DNA of 64,000 nt from JALYUS01 sp038231255. GTDB lineage: Bacteria; Chloroflexota; Chloroflexia; Thermomicrobiales; JALYUS01. The translations under genes were made by a program, and so were the position numbers. Each line of letters starts with the position of its first letter. Position 1 is the first letter of the stretch. Positions 35,082 through 43,098 of the stretch are shown one piece after another. The stretch is from assembly GCA_038231255.1 (NCBI GenBank), contig JBBRLR010000001.1:53259-117258 (forward strand). The letters are read 5' to 3'. The notes under the pieces were generated by a model that did not search any database, was not told the origin of the DNA, and worked only from the letters and a program-made list of their open reading frames with translations.

Positions 35082-36839
35082 TTACCCCTCGACCCACGCC
35101 TCGCGCAGGCCGCTATTGAAGTCCGTGAACGACACGTACATGTTCTTCACCCGGTTGCGTACGAACTGGATCTTCTTGTCCTGCACTGTGTACAGATGCG
35201 GCACTTCAGTGAGGACGATCTCCTGGATGCGCCGGTACATCGGCACGCGCTTTGCCTGATCGGTCGTCGCGAGGCCCGTTGTATAGAGTTGGTCAAGTTC
35301 CGGGCTGTCCCAACCGCCCTCGAACCAGACCTTGTTGTTGACGGTTCCCTTGAAAAAGTCGTTGACGAAGCCGCTCACATCGCCGCGCATCCCGCGTCCG
35401 GTGGACTGCCATTCGAAGGTGCCGTCGCCGTTGTTCTTAGCGAAGGTGCCGATTTCGAGCGGTTGCACCGTCACATCAATGCCGATCGGCTTCAGTTGCT
35501 CGCGGACAATCTCGGCGATCTGCGTGTAGTAGCGCGGCGCGGAGATCGCCTGGAGCGTTACCGGAAACCCTTGCGCAAACCCGGCGTCCGCCATCAACTT
35601 CTTCGCGCCCGCCACGTCTTGTTTGAAGTATTTACTCTTCAGATCGGTCGCCGAAATGAACCAATCGCCGTAGCCGGGCGGGACGGGGCCGGAGAGTTCG
35701 GCGTTGCCGCCGAAGACATTGTCAATGATCGTCTGACGATCCACCGACATGTTGATCGCCTGACGGACCCGGACATCGTTCCACGGCTTCTTTTCCGGCT
35801 TGATCGTGAACTGGATCACCTTGGGCGACGAGACGAGGCCAGTCAGTTGCGTCAGCGATTTGTCGTTCTTCGCGGTCTGCGCGGTGTCCGGCGAGAAGGT
35901 GCCGCCATCAATCGCGCCGGAGCGGAGCGCGGCGAGACGCGACTGCTCGTCCGGCAAGACCTTCAGCGTGATGTCATCGAGATAGGGCAAGCCCGGTCGC
36001 CAGAAATCGGGGTTGCGCGTCAGGACGACGCGGTCGTTCGGCACGAACTCGACCAGTTTGTACGGCCCGGTGCCGATTGCCTGGCTGCTGACGTTCAGTT
36101 TCTCGAATGCGCCTTTCGCGACAATCGGCGAGTAGCGCGACCACGCGAGGACGCCCGGCACGGTCGGATCGGGGTTTGGCAAGGTCAACTTCGCGGTGTA
36201 CTTGTCCACCACTTCGATGCCGTTGTACGGGAACCACGCCCACTTGTTACCGGGCGCGGGGGGCGCTTTCATCATGTCGAAGGAGTATTTCACATCCTCG
36301 GCGTCGAGTTCCTTGCCGTCGTGGAATTTCACGCCCTTACGCAGATGGAAGACGTACGTCTTGTCGTCCGGCTGTTCGTACGACTCGGCAAGGGCGGGAA
36401 CGACCTTCAGGTCCTTGTCCCAGGCGAGGAGCGAATCGTAGATAAATTCCTTGCCCCACATATTGGATGTCGCGACGGCCCCGTAGGGGATCAGGTTGAC
36501 GGGATCGGACTCCAGCGCCCAGACGAGTTTGCCCCCCTTCTTGCCGGGGAGCGCCGCAGCTGCGCTCGTCGTCGCGGGCGATGCGGCGGCTACGGGTGAG
36601 CCACTGCTCGCGGTCGTCGCGACAGGGGCGGCGCCGGTTGTCACAGCGGGCGCGGCGCTCGTTGCTACCGCTGCCGGGGATGCAGCGGTCGTCGGCTTGG
36701 TGGTAGCGGTGGGCGTATTCGTCGCCGTGCTCCCCCCACCGCACGCGGCGAGCAGGGCCGCACCCGCCGATGCAGATGCACCCATTAGCAACTGTCGGCG
36801 TGAAAGCAGCGTCTGCCGCGCATCGGTCGAACGTACCAT
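35082..36839 (-). CDS. ABC transporter solute-binding lipoprotein, family 5, Tat-exported
   Basis: Receptor of the third peptide-type importer. ATG 36839 is set by GGAGG with 8 nt spacing; ATG 36863 is in frame but less well placed. Tat signal LLSRRQLLMGASASAGAALL with R14-R15, lipobox LAAC, C33, then an Ala/Thr linker to about residue 95. Family 5 motifs KTYVFHLRKGVKFHDGKELD and RVRQAINMSVDRQTIIDNVF are present. Length 585 aa. The gene is six nt from DppB. Its solute may be an acid sugar or amide, given the downstream dehydratase and hydrolases, but family 5 proteins often bind non-peptide ligands, so this is open. Confidence 0.9.
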   Translation of the reverse strand: MVRSTDARQTLLSRRQLLMGASASAGAALLAACGGGSTATNTPTATTKPTTAASPAAVATSAAPAVTTGAAPVATTASSGSPVAAASPATTSAAAALPGKKGGKLVWALESDPVNLIPYGAVATSNMWGKEFIYDSLLAWDKDLKVVPALAESYEQPDDKTYVFHLRKGVKFHDGKELDAEDVKYSFDMMKAPPAPGNKWAWFPYNGIEVVDKYTAKLTLPNPDPTVPGVLAWSRYSPIVAKGAFEKLNVSSQAIGTGPYKLVEFVPNDRVVLTRNPDFWRPGLPYLDDITLKVLPDEQSRLAALRSGAIDGGTFSPDTAQTAKNDKSLTQLTGLVSSPKVIQFTIKPEKKPWNDVRVRQAINMSVDRQTIIDNVFGGNAELSGPVPPGYGDWFISATDLKSKYFKQDVAGAKKLMADAGFAQGFPVTLQAISAPRYYTQIAEIVREQLKPIGIDVTVQPLEIGTFAKNNGDGTFEWQSTGRGMRGDVSGFVNDFFKGTVNNKVWFEGGWDSPELDQLYTTGLATTDQAKRVPMYRRIQEIVLTEVPHLYTVQDKKIQFVRNRVKNMYVSFTDFNSGLREAWVEG

Positions 36840-37021
36840 GATCGCCACCTCCCTCATGCTCATCGGCCTCGAACCACACTATCGCCGCAGCCGGCATACG
36901 CTCATGCCGCCATCGCTTGAGTTAAATCGTGGAACCTTCTTCCATGATCGTAGCCGCTATCGCTTCATCCTGTCAAGGAACGGCGGCAACCGATTGGTCC
37001 GCCCCGGTTCGTGCAATCGCC

Positions 37022-37903
37022 CTACGCGAGACCGAGCAAGGAAAGACTGTCACGGTGAATGATCTCCTCGATCTTGTCTTCCGGCACGGGCGGCAGGGCC
37101 GTGCCACGGATGATGTTGTTCACATCGCGCAACTTTGCCATCGTCTCTTCCGGTGTGGAGGCGGGGTAATCCGAACCGAAGAGCAATTTGTCCAGTACAC
37201 CCCACTCCGTCGCCGCCCGCATCGCGTTGTAGTGGCCCCACGCGCGCAGCACCGAACCGGAAACATCGGCCCAGACATTCGGGTGCTTGCGGACGACGGC
37301 GATGCAGTCGGTCTGCCACGGGTGGCCGATGTGCGCCATGATGACCGTCAGGTTTGGGAAGGCCATCGCGACGCGGTCCATGTGGCGCGGATGGGCGTAG
37401 TCTATGTCGGCAAAGCGCACTGGCGACGTGCCCGAATGGACGAGGATCGGCAGCCGGTGCGCCTGCGCGTACTCGTAGATACGGAACGCTTCGGGGCCGA
37501 GCGGATCGGTGTTTTGATAGTTCAGCCCGAGCTTGACGCCGCGCAGCCCCAAATCCTGCGTCCCGCGCTCGATCTCCTCGATGGCGCGCGGATCGTGCGG
37601 GTGCGCGGTGACGAAGCCGATGAATTTCTCCGGGTACGCATTGACGAACGCGGCCGTCTCGTCATTCACATCGGGGACAGGCGCGATGTATGGCTCGTCC
37701 ATCTCATGGAGGCCGCGCGGGTCGGCGGCGATGTTGAAGACGATTGCGCGGTCCACCGGTCCAAGCGCGACGCGGAACTCATCCCACGTATAGGCCATCT
37801 GGATCGTCTTGCCGGTGCTCCACTTCGTGTTGACCTGCCCGACCGCTTCCATCGGGATCGCATCCTGATAGCGCGGCGTGTGTGTGTGGACATCAACAAT
37901 CAT
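37022..37903 (-). CDS. Amidohydrolase-2-family metal hydrolase
   Basis: A TIM-barrel enzyme of the amidohydrolase superfamily, the group that includes 2-pyrone-4,6-dicarboxylate lactonase and ACMS decarboxylase. Ligand positions are visible: the D-x-H-x-H start VDVHTHTPR, K in LRGVKLGLNY, H in ILVHSGTSP, AHIGHPW and D in LFGSDYPAST. Length 293 aa is typical. It is next to an RraA-type aldolase gene, and both kinds of enzyme occur together in meta-cleavage pathways of protocatechuate and gallate, which makes a lactonase or hydratase role possible. Start ATG 37903 is preceded by GGGAG about 10 nt away. Confidence 0.87.
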   Translation of the reverse strand: MIVDVHTHTPRYQDAIPMEAVGQVNTKWSTGKTIQMAYTWDEFRVALGPVDRAIVFNIAADPRGLHEMDEPYIAPVPDVNDETAAFVNAYPEKFIGFVTAHPHDPRAIEEIERGTQDLGLRGVKLGLNYQNTDPLGPEAFRIYEYAQAHRLPILVHSGTSPVRFADIDYAHPRHMDRVAMAFPNLTVIMAHIGHPWQTDCIAVVRKHPNVWADVSGSVLRAWGHYNAMRAATEWGVLDKLLFGSDYPASTPEETMAKLRDVNNIIRGTALPPVPEDKIEEIIHRDSLSLLGLA

Positions 37904-37924
37904 CGCTGCTTCGCTCCCACCATA

Positions 37925-38007
37925 CCGGTAGCGTAGGCTTCAGCCTGCACCCCATTTGAGGGGTGAACTTGCTCACAGGGAACACAGGCTGAAGCCTACG
38001 CTACCAA
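37925..38007. repeat. Intergenic inverted repeat, family A
   Basis: CCGGTAGCGTAGGCTTCAGC and GGCTGAAGCCTACGCTACC are the arms, with CCCCATTTGAGGGG as an inner hairpin. It starts 4 nt after the stop of the RraA-like gene. Confidence 0.88.
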
Positions 38008-38011
38008 CGAG

Positions 38012-38680
38012 TTACAGCACACCGTAGCGGTCGTACACATCGCGCAGCAGATCGCCGCGTTCGAGATCGGCTCGGGCGCGGTCCTCGCCGGCGACTTTCG
38101 CTTTCGCGCGTTCGATCGCTTCCCGCTCGACCGCCTGCGGGATAACGACGAGGCCATCGAGGTCGCCAAACACGATGTCGCCGGGATTGACGATCACGCC
38201 GCCGCACAGGATTGGCGTCCCGTGCGCGACGACGAGGCCGCGCCCGGCGGAGTCAATCGGCCGCAGGCCGGTGGCGAAGACCGGGAAATCCATCACCTCG
38301 ATCCGGCGGGCGTCCCGTACGTGGCCGTCAATGATCGCGCCGCGTGCGCCGCGCGCCCGCGAAGTGGTCGAGAGCAACTCTCCCCAGAAACAGGTGCGCG
38401 TCGAGTGGTTCGTCGCTGCGACTAACACATCGTTCGGCCGCAGACTGTCAATCGCCGCGATCTCCGCGCTGTAGGCATCGGACGGCATCTCGTAGACATC
38501 CGTCGAAAGGACCGTATGCGCCCGACCGACGACGACAGCGGCCTTATAAATTGGGCGGATCGTCGCGTCCATCGCCTGTGCCCGGTAGCCGAGGCTGTCG
38601 AGCACGTCCGAAACGACGGAAACGTAGAGTTCACGCTGCATGAAGTCGAACAGTTCCTGGTCCGTATGCTGGTCGGCCAT
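38012..38680 (-). CDS. RraA-family protein, probable 4-hydroxy-4-methyl-2-oxoglutarate-type aldolase
   Basis: A cytoplasmic class II pyruvate aldolase of the RraA/DlpA family rather than the RNase E inhibitor, since the divalent-metal motifs are present: IIDGHVRDARRIEVMDFPVF (R-D-x-R substrate/metal motif) and FGDLDGLVVIPQ. The family cleaves 4-hydroxy-4-methyl- or 4-carboxy-4-hydroxy-2-oxoadipate to pyruvate and a second oxoacid. Length 222 aa with a longer C-terminal helix region (AIERAKAKVAGEDRARADLE) than RraA of E. coli. It lies between the IclR gene and the amidohydrolase gene. Its SD site GAGG lies in a family C repeat. Confidence 0.85.
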   Translation of the reverse strand: MADQHTDQELFDFMQRELYVSVVSDVLDSLGYRAQAMDATIRPIYKAAVVVGRAHTVLSTDVYEMPSDAYSAEIAAIDSLRPNDVLVAATNHSTRTCFWGELLSTTSRARGARGAIIDGHVRDARRIEVMDFPVFATGLRPIDSAGRGLVVAHGTPILCGGVIVNPGDIVFGDLDGLVVIPQAVEREAIERAKAKVAGEDRARADLERGDLLRDVYDRYGVL

Positions 38681-38683
38681 TGT

Positions 38684-38758
38684 TCCTCACCCCTTGCCCC
38701 TCTCCATCGCCCTGACACGACGACCCTCGTGAGGTCCGTTTGGCGATGGAGAGGGGAA
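38684..38758. repeat. Intergenic inverted repeat, family C; spans the whole gap
   Basis: CCCCTCTCCATCGCC (38697-38711) and GGCGATGGAGAGGGG (38742-38756) are the arms; the outer GGGGTGAGG on the minus strand is the SD of the RraA-like gene. It occupies almost the entire gap to the IclR stop codon. Confidence 0.88.
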
Positions 38759-38763
38759 CGAAT

Positions 38764-38806
38764 ATCTCAGTCCTCGTTGCTCATTGCTCGTTGCTCATTG
38801 CTTTCC
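38764..38806. repeat. Family D repeat (GAGCAATGAGCAATGAG) inside the 3' end of the IclR gene
   Basis: On the minus strand GCAATGAGCAACGAGCAATG is followed by AGCAACGAGGACTGA. It encodes the last 11 residues (SNEQRAMSNED) and includes the stop codon of the regulator gene. Confidence 0.8.
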
Positions 38807-39561
38807 CGCACGCCGTAACCGAGCCGGTGCGAGACCGTGGAGGCGGCGGCGAGGACGGCAGGGGCGTAGTCGGTCGCGGCAAACTCGGTCGTCGTGCCGG
38901 AAACGCTCAGTGCGGCGACGGTCGCACCCATCGCGTCGCGGACTGGCGCGGCGACGCAGGTCAGGCCGAGGAAGGATTCCTCGTCGTCGGTCGCGTAGCC
39001 GCGCTCGCGGACGACAGCAAGCCGGTCGAGCAGCGCGCCCACGGTCGTAATTGTCTGCGACGTCCGGCTCGGCAGGCCGTGTTCCGCGACAATCGCCGCG
39101 ATCATCTCAGGCGCAAGGTCGGCAATCAGGGCCTTGCCAAGCCCCGTGCAGTGGACGAGTTCGCGCGCCCCGAGTTGCCCCGCGAAATGGATCGGGCGTT
39201 GCGGCGGCACGACCGCGACATGGACGACCTGCCCCTCGTTGAGGATGCCGAGGTTCGCCGTCTGCGCACACTCCCGCGCGAGCGTTTCCAGCGCTGGGCG
39301 GGCAGCCTGCTCGATGGAGAAGGTCTGTCCATAGATACTGCCAAGTTCAAAGAGTCGCACGCCGAGGCGATACCGCTCGGAGGCGGCGCGCTCCACAAAC
39401 CCGTGCTCCTCCAAAACGGTGAGCAGCCGGACGGCCGTCCCCTTCGCCAACCCGAGCCGTGTGCTGATCGCCGTTAGCGATTGCTCCGGATGTGTCAATG
39501 TGAAAGAGGTGAGGATCGCGAGGCCACGCGCCAATGCACGCACTTGATAGTCGCCACTCAT
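38767..39561 (-). CDS. IclR-family transcriptional regulator
   Basis: DNA-binding regulator with a winged helix-turn-helix at about residues 8-70 (QSLTAISTRLGLAKGTAVRL) and an effector-binding IclR domain from about 85 to 250 (GILNEGQVVHVAVVPPQRPI, GLGKALIADLAPEMIAAIV, DDEESFLGLTCVAAPV). Its likely effector is a small organic acid, in line with nearby catabolic genes. It is the first gene of a long minus-strand series and probably controls at least the downstream RraA and amidohydrolase genes; a possible operator covers its own promoter region. The C-terminal SNEQRAMSNED is not part of the family fold and is encoded by a repeat element. Confidence 0.9.
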   Translation of the reverse strand: MSGDYQVRALARGLAILTSFTLTHPEQSLTAISTRLGLAKGTAVRLLTVLEEHGFVERAASERYRLGVRLFELGSIYGQTFSIEQAARPALETLARECAQTANLGILNEGQVVHVAVVPPQRPIHFAGQLGARELVHCTGLGKALIADLAPEMIAAIVAEHGLPSRTSQTITTVGALLDRLAVVRERGYATDDEESFLGLTCVAAPVRDAMGATVAALSVSGTTTEFAATDYAPAVLAAASTVSHRLGYGVRESNEQRAMSNED

Positions 39562-39591
39562 CGCGCACGCCTTTCGGAAATTGCCCCATCA

Positions 39592-39606
39592 TGAAACTGC
39601 TTTCCA
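39592..39606. promoter_or_regulatory. IclR-type operator candidate
   Basis: On the minus strand TGGAAAGCAGTTTCA is an imperfect inverted repeat resembling the IclR-family box TGGAAATNATTTCCA. It lies directly downstream of the -10 at 39606-39611, where a repressor would block its own gene. Confidence 0.4.
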
Positions 39607-39633
39607 TCTTATGGGCTTTCGTGGCATTGTCAA
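39606..39633 (-). promoter_or_regulatory. Promoter of the IclR-headed series
   Basis: On the minus strand TTGACA (39633-39628), 16 nt spacer, TAAGAT (39611-39606). A full-consensus -35 makes this one of the better promoters in the window; start codon 45 nt downstream of the -10. Confidence 0.6.
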
Positions 39634-39671
39634 GCCTCCGAGTCGTCCAAAACAGGGGTGGGACAAGCGAG

Positions 39672-39709
39672 CAAAAAGAAAGGGGCGGACCCGGAGGCCC
39701 GTCCCTTTC
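39672..39709 (-). terminator. Rho-independent terminator of the secreted-protein gene
   Basis: On the minus strand AAAGGGACGGGCC, a short loop and GGTCCGCCCCTTT form the stem, followed by CTTTTTG. It starts 24 nt after the stop codon at 39733. Confidence 0.7.
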
Positions 39710-39732
39710 CATTGCCGCGACGAAGTTTTCGC

Positions 39733-40581
39733 CTAATCGTTCCCCTCGTGCTCGCCATTGTCGTTCCCGTCGTGGTGCTCCTTATCGTGGTTCTCGACGT
39801 AGGAAACGCACTGGCCTTGGTTCTTGAACGGCCCGCCAGGCGGGCTGAAGGTCTTGTAGCCGCCGTCCTTGCACTGATTCTTGTCGGTCGGCACGCTATA
39901 CAGCTCGAAGTTGTAGGTCGTTCCATTGAAGTTAAACAGATCCGTCCGGACAACATACAACGGGTTATTGGACCCGATATTCACGCCGAACCCAGTCACG
40001 ACAGCGTTTGGACATACCATCTCGATTGTGGCCAGCGTGTACGAGGCGGGACCACCAGGAGTACCAACGATTGTCCCATTAGAACATACAACCGTTCGCG
40101 TAGACCAGAATAGTCCTGCAGCGACATCCCACTTTTGCCACGTATTTGTCACTACTGGCCCCTGAGTCGGATTTTGGTACGGCTCAAAGACCAATGTCGT
40201 GAATCCAGATGTACCGTTCAGGAGGCTAGGTAGTTGATACGAGGGATCACCACCAGTAAAGGCCGCACTCACCTGCTTCGTGTAATAGCTCAACTGTGTA
40301 ACCGAGCTAAGCGGCGTGTTCGCGGCATGGAGATATTGTGCCTTGGCCGTGGTTGTCGCATCTGTTGTCAGCTGAAGAGACCCCGTCCCACCCCCCGTGG
40401 GCGCATCCCCGTTGACAAACGTAACCGCTCCGCCGGGCCGCGTGTCTGCCGTGGACCATCCTTGCGTATTTGTCGGTGTGACAACCACCGTCGTGCCTGC
40501 CGCGCCGACCGTCCCGGCACTGCCGAAGACGAATGTCGCGACCAGCACGAGAACCGTGATGAGTCCGAACTGTCGTTTCAT
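39733..40581 (-). CDS. Secreted protein with acidic/His-rich C-terminal tail, unknown function
   Basis: A 282-aa exported protein. Residues 1-28 are a Sec signal peptide (LITVLVLVATFVFGSAGTVG, then AAG). The central part is beta-rich with jelly-roll-like features (TQLSYYTKQVSAAFTGGDPS, TTLVFEPYQNPTQG). Near the C-terminus is the module NQCKDGGYKTFSPPGGPFKN with QGQCVSYVENH, a cysteine-containing motif I recognise from other secreted actinobacterial and Chloroflexota proteins. The end DKEHHDGNDNGEHEGND is rich in Asp, Glu and His and could bind metal ions. The SD GGAGGAGGGG is very strong. It stands alone between its own terminator and an AT-richer upstream region, so it is probably monocistronic. 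Confidence 0.75.
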   Translation of the reverse strand: MKRQFGLITVLVLVATFVFGSAGTVGAAGTTVVVTPTNTQGWSTADTRPGGAVTFVNGDAPTGGGTGSLQLTTDATTTAKAQYLHAANTPLSSVTQLSYYTKQVSAAFTGGDPSYQLPSLLNGTSGFTTLVFEPYQNPTQGPVVTNTWQKWDVAAGLFWSTRTVVCSNGTIVGTPGGPASYTLATIEMVCPNAVVTGFGVNIGSNNPLYVVRTDLFNFNGTTYNFELYSVPTDKNQCKDGGYKTFSPPGGPFKNQGQCVSYVENHDKEHHDGNDNGEHEGND

Positions 40582-40957
40582 GGATTTCCCCTCCTCCGAT
40601 AACGATTCCTACGTCGCGATGCGGCAATGCGCACCGCCATGCCGCCGCGTGCTGGCGTCACCATCATCCCTCCCCATTGGTGCGCCAGTACGACAGGAAT
40701 CGCCGCACGCAGCCCCGTAGCGCAGCGATTCCTCCGTATTCGATTGAACGAGCGCAATAGAGTATTTGTGATGGCTCGAATGAACATATATTAAGTTATT
40801 TGATTGAGAGATATTACTAACCAACAGGCCAATGACCCCTGGCGGGTGTATGCCGCCTGGTGCAACGGGATCCGCCGCACGCTCCGCGATAATCTGCGCG
40901 TGTATCGCGGTGGTCATGCGGCACGAATATTCGGACATCCGGTCATGCATCCGCTCA
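40582..40957. other. Gene-poor region between divergent genes
   Basis: Open frames here have no ribosome site and no recognisable product. The stretch 40740-40810 is clearly richer in A and T than its surroundings and could hold the minus-strand promoter of the secreted-protein gene, but no clear -35/-10 pair was found. Confidence 0.4.
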
Positions 40958-40986
40958 TTGACACTCGTTCGTGCGTTACCTATAGT
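40958..40986 (+). promoter_or_regulatory. Strong sigma70-like promoter of the creatininase operon
   Basis: TTGACA (40958-40963), exactly 17 nt, TATAGT (40981-40986): 6/6 and 5/6 matches. Predicted start near 40993, giving a leader of about 100 nt before the GTG at 41096. Confidence 0.75.
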
Positions 40987-41095
40987 GACGTGGAACCCTG
41001 TTTCGCGACTTTGCCAGGACAACCATTCTGCCCGATGCAGCCCATCACTGCGCCTGCCGACCGCCGATTGACGACGTGGGAAGGATTTCGCACCC

Positions 41096-41869
41096 GTGAC
41101 TCATCTCCTGGCTGAACTGACGCGTGTCGAAGCGGGGCGACTCGTGCCCGACGCGACAGTGATCCTGCCCTCCGCCGCGATCGAGCAGCACGGGCCGCAC
41201 CTGCCGATTGTCACGGATACATGCATCGTCGAGGCGGTCAGCCAGCGGATTGCGGCGGCAGCCGGCGTGCCGGTACTCGTCGCGCCGACGGTCTGCTACG
41301 GTGCGTCGCAGCACCATTTCCCCTTTCCCGGCGTGATGTCGCTCACGAGCGGCACCTTCAGCGCGACCCTGCGCGACTTATTGGACAGCCTCGCGCGGAT
41401 GGGCGCGCGGCGCGTGTATTTGCTCAATGGGCATGGCGGCAACGACGAACTGATCCGCCTCGTCGCCCGCGAAGAAGGGCCAATCAGGCATCTCGCCATC
41501 GGTGCGGCGTCGTACTGGTCGCTCGCGTGGGACGGCCTGATCGGGATCGAGGCGCACACGAAACTCGGCACGCTCCCCGGTCATGCCGGGCACTTCGAGA
41601 CCGCCATGATGATGGCGCTCCGCCCCGATCTCGTCCACGCCGACGCGATCCCCGTGCCGATGGAGAACCAAATGACGGGTTCCGTCTGGCCGGGTGGGAT
41701 GCGCGGCACGATCACGCCGCCGCACAACTCGCTCGGCGATTCCGGCACGAGCGATGACGCCTCCCACGCGACCGCCGAATGGGGCGAGCGACTCCTCGCG
41801 GTCTGCGTCCGCGATGTGACTGCCGCAATCGAAGAATTCCACCACACCGCTGGAGCATGGTTCGCATGA
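41096..41869 (+). CDS. Creatininase-family amidohydrolase
   Basis: The third creatininase-type enzyme (257 aa). GTG 41096 is preceded by GGGAAGGA with 10 nt spacing. Motifs: E30-Q-H32 and D41 in SAAIEQHGPHLPIVTDT, QHHFPFPGVMSL, LLNGHGGNDE and GHAGHFETAMM (H163 to T169), where the usual acidic residue of HAGE is replaced by H166. The change is near the metal site and could alter activity. The gene is translationally coupled to the enolase-superfamily gene by an ATGA overlap, so both enzymes should act in one pathway, with the strong promoter at 40958 driving both. Confidence 0.88.
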   Translation: MTHLLAELTRVEAGRLVPDATVILPSAAIEQHGPHLPIVTDTCIVEAVSQRIAAAAGVPVLVAPTVCYGASQHHFPFPGVMSLTSGTFSATLRDLLDSLARMGARRVYLLNGHGGNDELIRLVAREEGPIRHLAIGAASYWSLAWDGLIGIEAHTKLGTLPGHAGHFETAMMMALRPDLVHADAIPVPMENQMTGSVWPGGMRGTITPPHNSLGDSGTSDDASHATAEWGERLLAVCVRDVTAAIEEFHHTAGAWFA

Positions 41870-42990
41870 AAATCACGCGCGTCGAGACATTCTCGGTCAT
41901 CGTCCCGCTGCACGAGGGGGCGTGGCATAGCACGCCTTTCAACCCGGAAGGGTATGTCTACGGCGGCACATGGGTGCGCCTCCACTGGCCGGACTTCCCG
42001 ATTGTCCTGATCCGGCTGCACACAGACGAGGGGCTAATCGGCATTGGCGAAGTGCCGAAGGGGATCGCGCAGCACGCCGTGCGGCAGGTGGCGGGCTTTT
42101 TCGAGGGGCGCGATCTCTGGTCGTTCAACATGCAGGAACTGCCGCTCGAAACGATGTGGTTCGCCAATCCGTCCGTCTACGAAGGGTACGAGATGGCGCT
42201 CTACGACCTGATGGGCAAGGCGCTGAATGTGCCCGTCTACCGTCTCTTCGGCGGCGCATATCGCGACCGCGTGCCCGTCTCGCGCTGCTCGGGGCGGATG
42301 ACGCCGGAGGACGCAGCGGAGACGGCACGACACGCGGTCGCGCAAGGCTACCGCGTCCTAAAGATGAAGGCGACGGCGGACGACCCGGTGATCGAGCGGC
42401 TGGAAGCGATCCGCGCGGCGGTTGGCGACCGATTACGCATCAATATTGACCCGAATCAGCGCTTCAACCAGCCCTTCCGCCTGTTCGAACTCGTGGAGCG
42501 GATGCGCGCGCACGGCCTCGACAATGTCGAGTGCTTCGAAAGCCCGTACAACCAGAAGAATCTCGATTGGTACGTGCTGGCGCGGCAGAAACTGTCCATT
42601 CCGATCGCGCTCCATCTCGCCAACCCCGCCGAGGTTTTCGAGGCGGTCAAGCGGGAGGCATGTGACTGGCTGAATCTCGGCGGGCCGCTCGTCAATGTCT
42701 ACAAATTAGCCGGACTGGCCGAGGCGGCGGGCATCCCGACGTGGCATGGGTCGGGCGTCGGTCTCGGCATCTCGGAAGCGGCGTACGCGCACATCTGCGC
42801 CGCCTGCAAGACGATGACGCTGACCAGCGACATCTGCGGCGAAACCCTGCGCGTGGACGACTGCATCACCGAACCGTTGCGGTTCGCCGAGGGGCATGTC
42901 GTCGTGCCACAAGGGCCAGGGCTGGGTATCGAACTCGATATGGAGGCGGTGCAGCGATATGGGGTGAGGGGGGCAAGCAATGAGCAATGA
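41866..42990 (+). CDS. Enolase-superfamily (MR/MLE-like) protein with altered metal site
   Basis: Start ATG 41866 overlaps the creatininase stop, with TGGAG 10 nt upstream. The N-terminal capping domain (MKITRVETFSVIVPLHEG) and barrel are typical, as are YEMALYDLMGKALNVPVYRL, the K166-M-K168 base motif, D195 (INIDPNQR) and E225 (CFESPY). At the position of the third metal ligand, normally D or E, the sequence is PIALHLAN, with L249 and H250, so either His250 serves as ligand or metal binding is weakened. The last residues GASNEQ are encoded by a family D repeat. Length 374 aa. Function unassigned; probably acts on a product of the coupled creatininase. Confidence 0.85.
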   Translation: MKITRVETFSVIVPLHEGAWHSTPFNPEGYVYGGTWVRLHWPDFPIVLIRLHTDEGLIGIGEVPKGIAQHAVRQVAGFFEGRDLWSFNMQELPLETMWFANPSVYEGYEMALYDLMGKALNVPVYRLFGGAYRDRVPVSRCSGRMTPEDAAETARHAVAQGYRVLKMKATADDPVIERLEAIRAAVGDRLRINIDPNQRFNQPFRLFELVERMRAHGLDNVECFESPYNQKNLDWYVLARQKLSIPIALHLANPAEVFEAVKREACDWLNLGGPLVNVYKLAGLAEAAGIPTWHGSGVGLGISEAAYAHICAACKTMTLTSDICGETLRVDDCITEPLRFAEGHVVVPQGPGLGIELDMEAVQRYGVRGASNEQ

Positions 42991-42996
42991 GGCATT
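42975..42996. repeat. Family D repeat overlapping the gene end
   Basis: GCAAGCAATGAGCAATGAGG contains the TGA stop (42988-42990) and the codons for SNEQ of the enolase-superfamily gene. Confidence 0.75.
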
Positions 42997-42998
42997 TG

Positions 42999-43069
42999 CT
43001 CCCCTCTCCATCGCCAGACGGACCTTACGAAAAGGGCCATCTGGCGATGGAGAGGGGCTGGGGGTGAGG
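42999..43069. repeat. Intergenic inverted repeat, family C
   Basis: CCCCTCTCCATCGCCAG (43001-43017) and CTGGCGATGGAGAGGGG (43041-43057) are perfect 17-bp arms. The right edge GGGGGTGAGG lies 5 nt before the in-frame ATG at 43075. It is nearly the same element as at 38684-38758. Confidence 0.88.
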
Positions 43070-43098
43070 ATCGCATGAGAGTAGAGGAGAACAACGAC

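Noticed and set aside
40609..41022. 137-codon minus-strand frame in the gene-poor region
   Set aside because: No homology recognised, no ribosome site, and it overlaps the strong promoter of the creatininase operon on the other strand.
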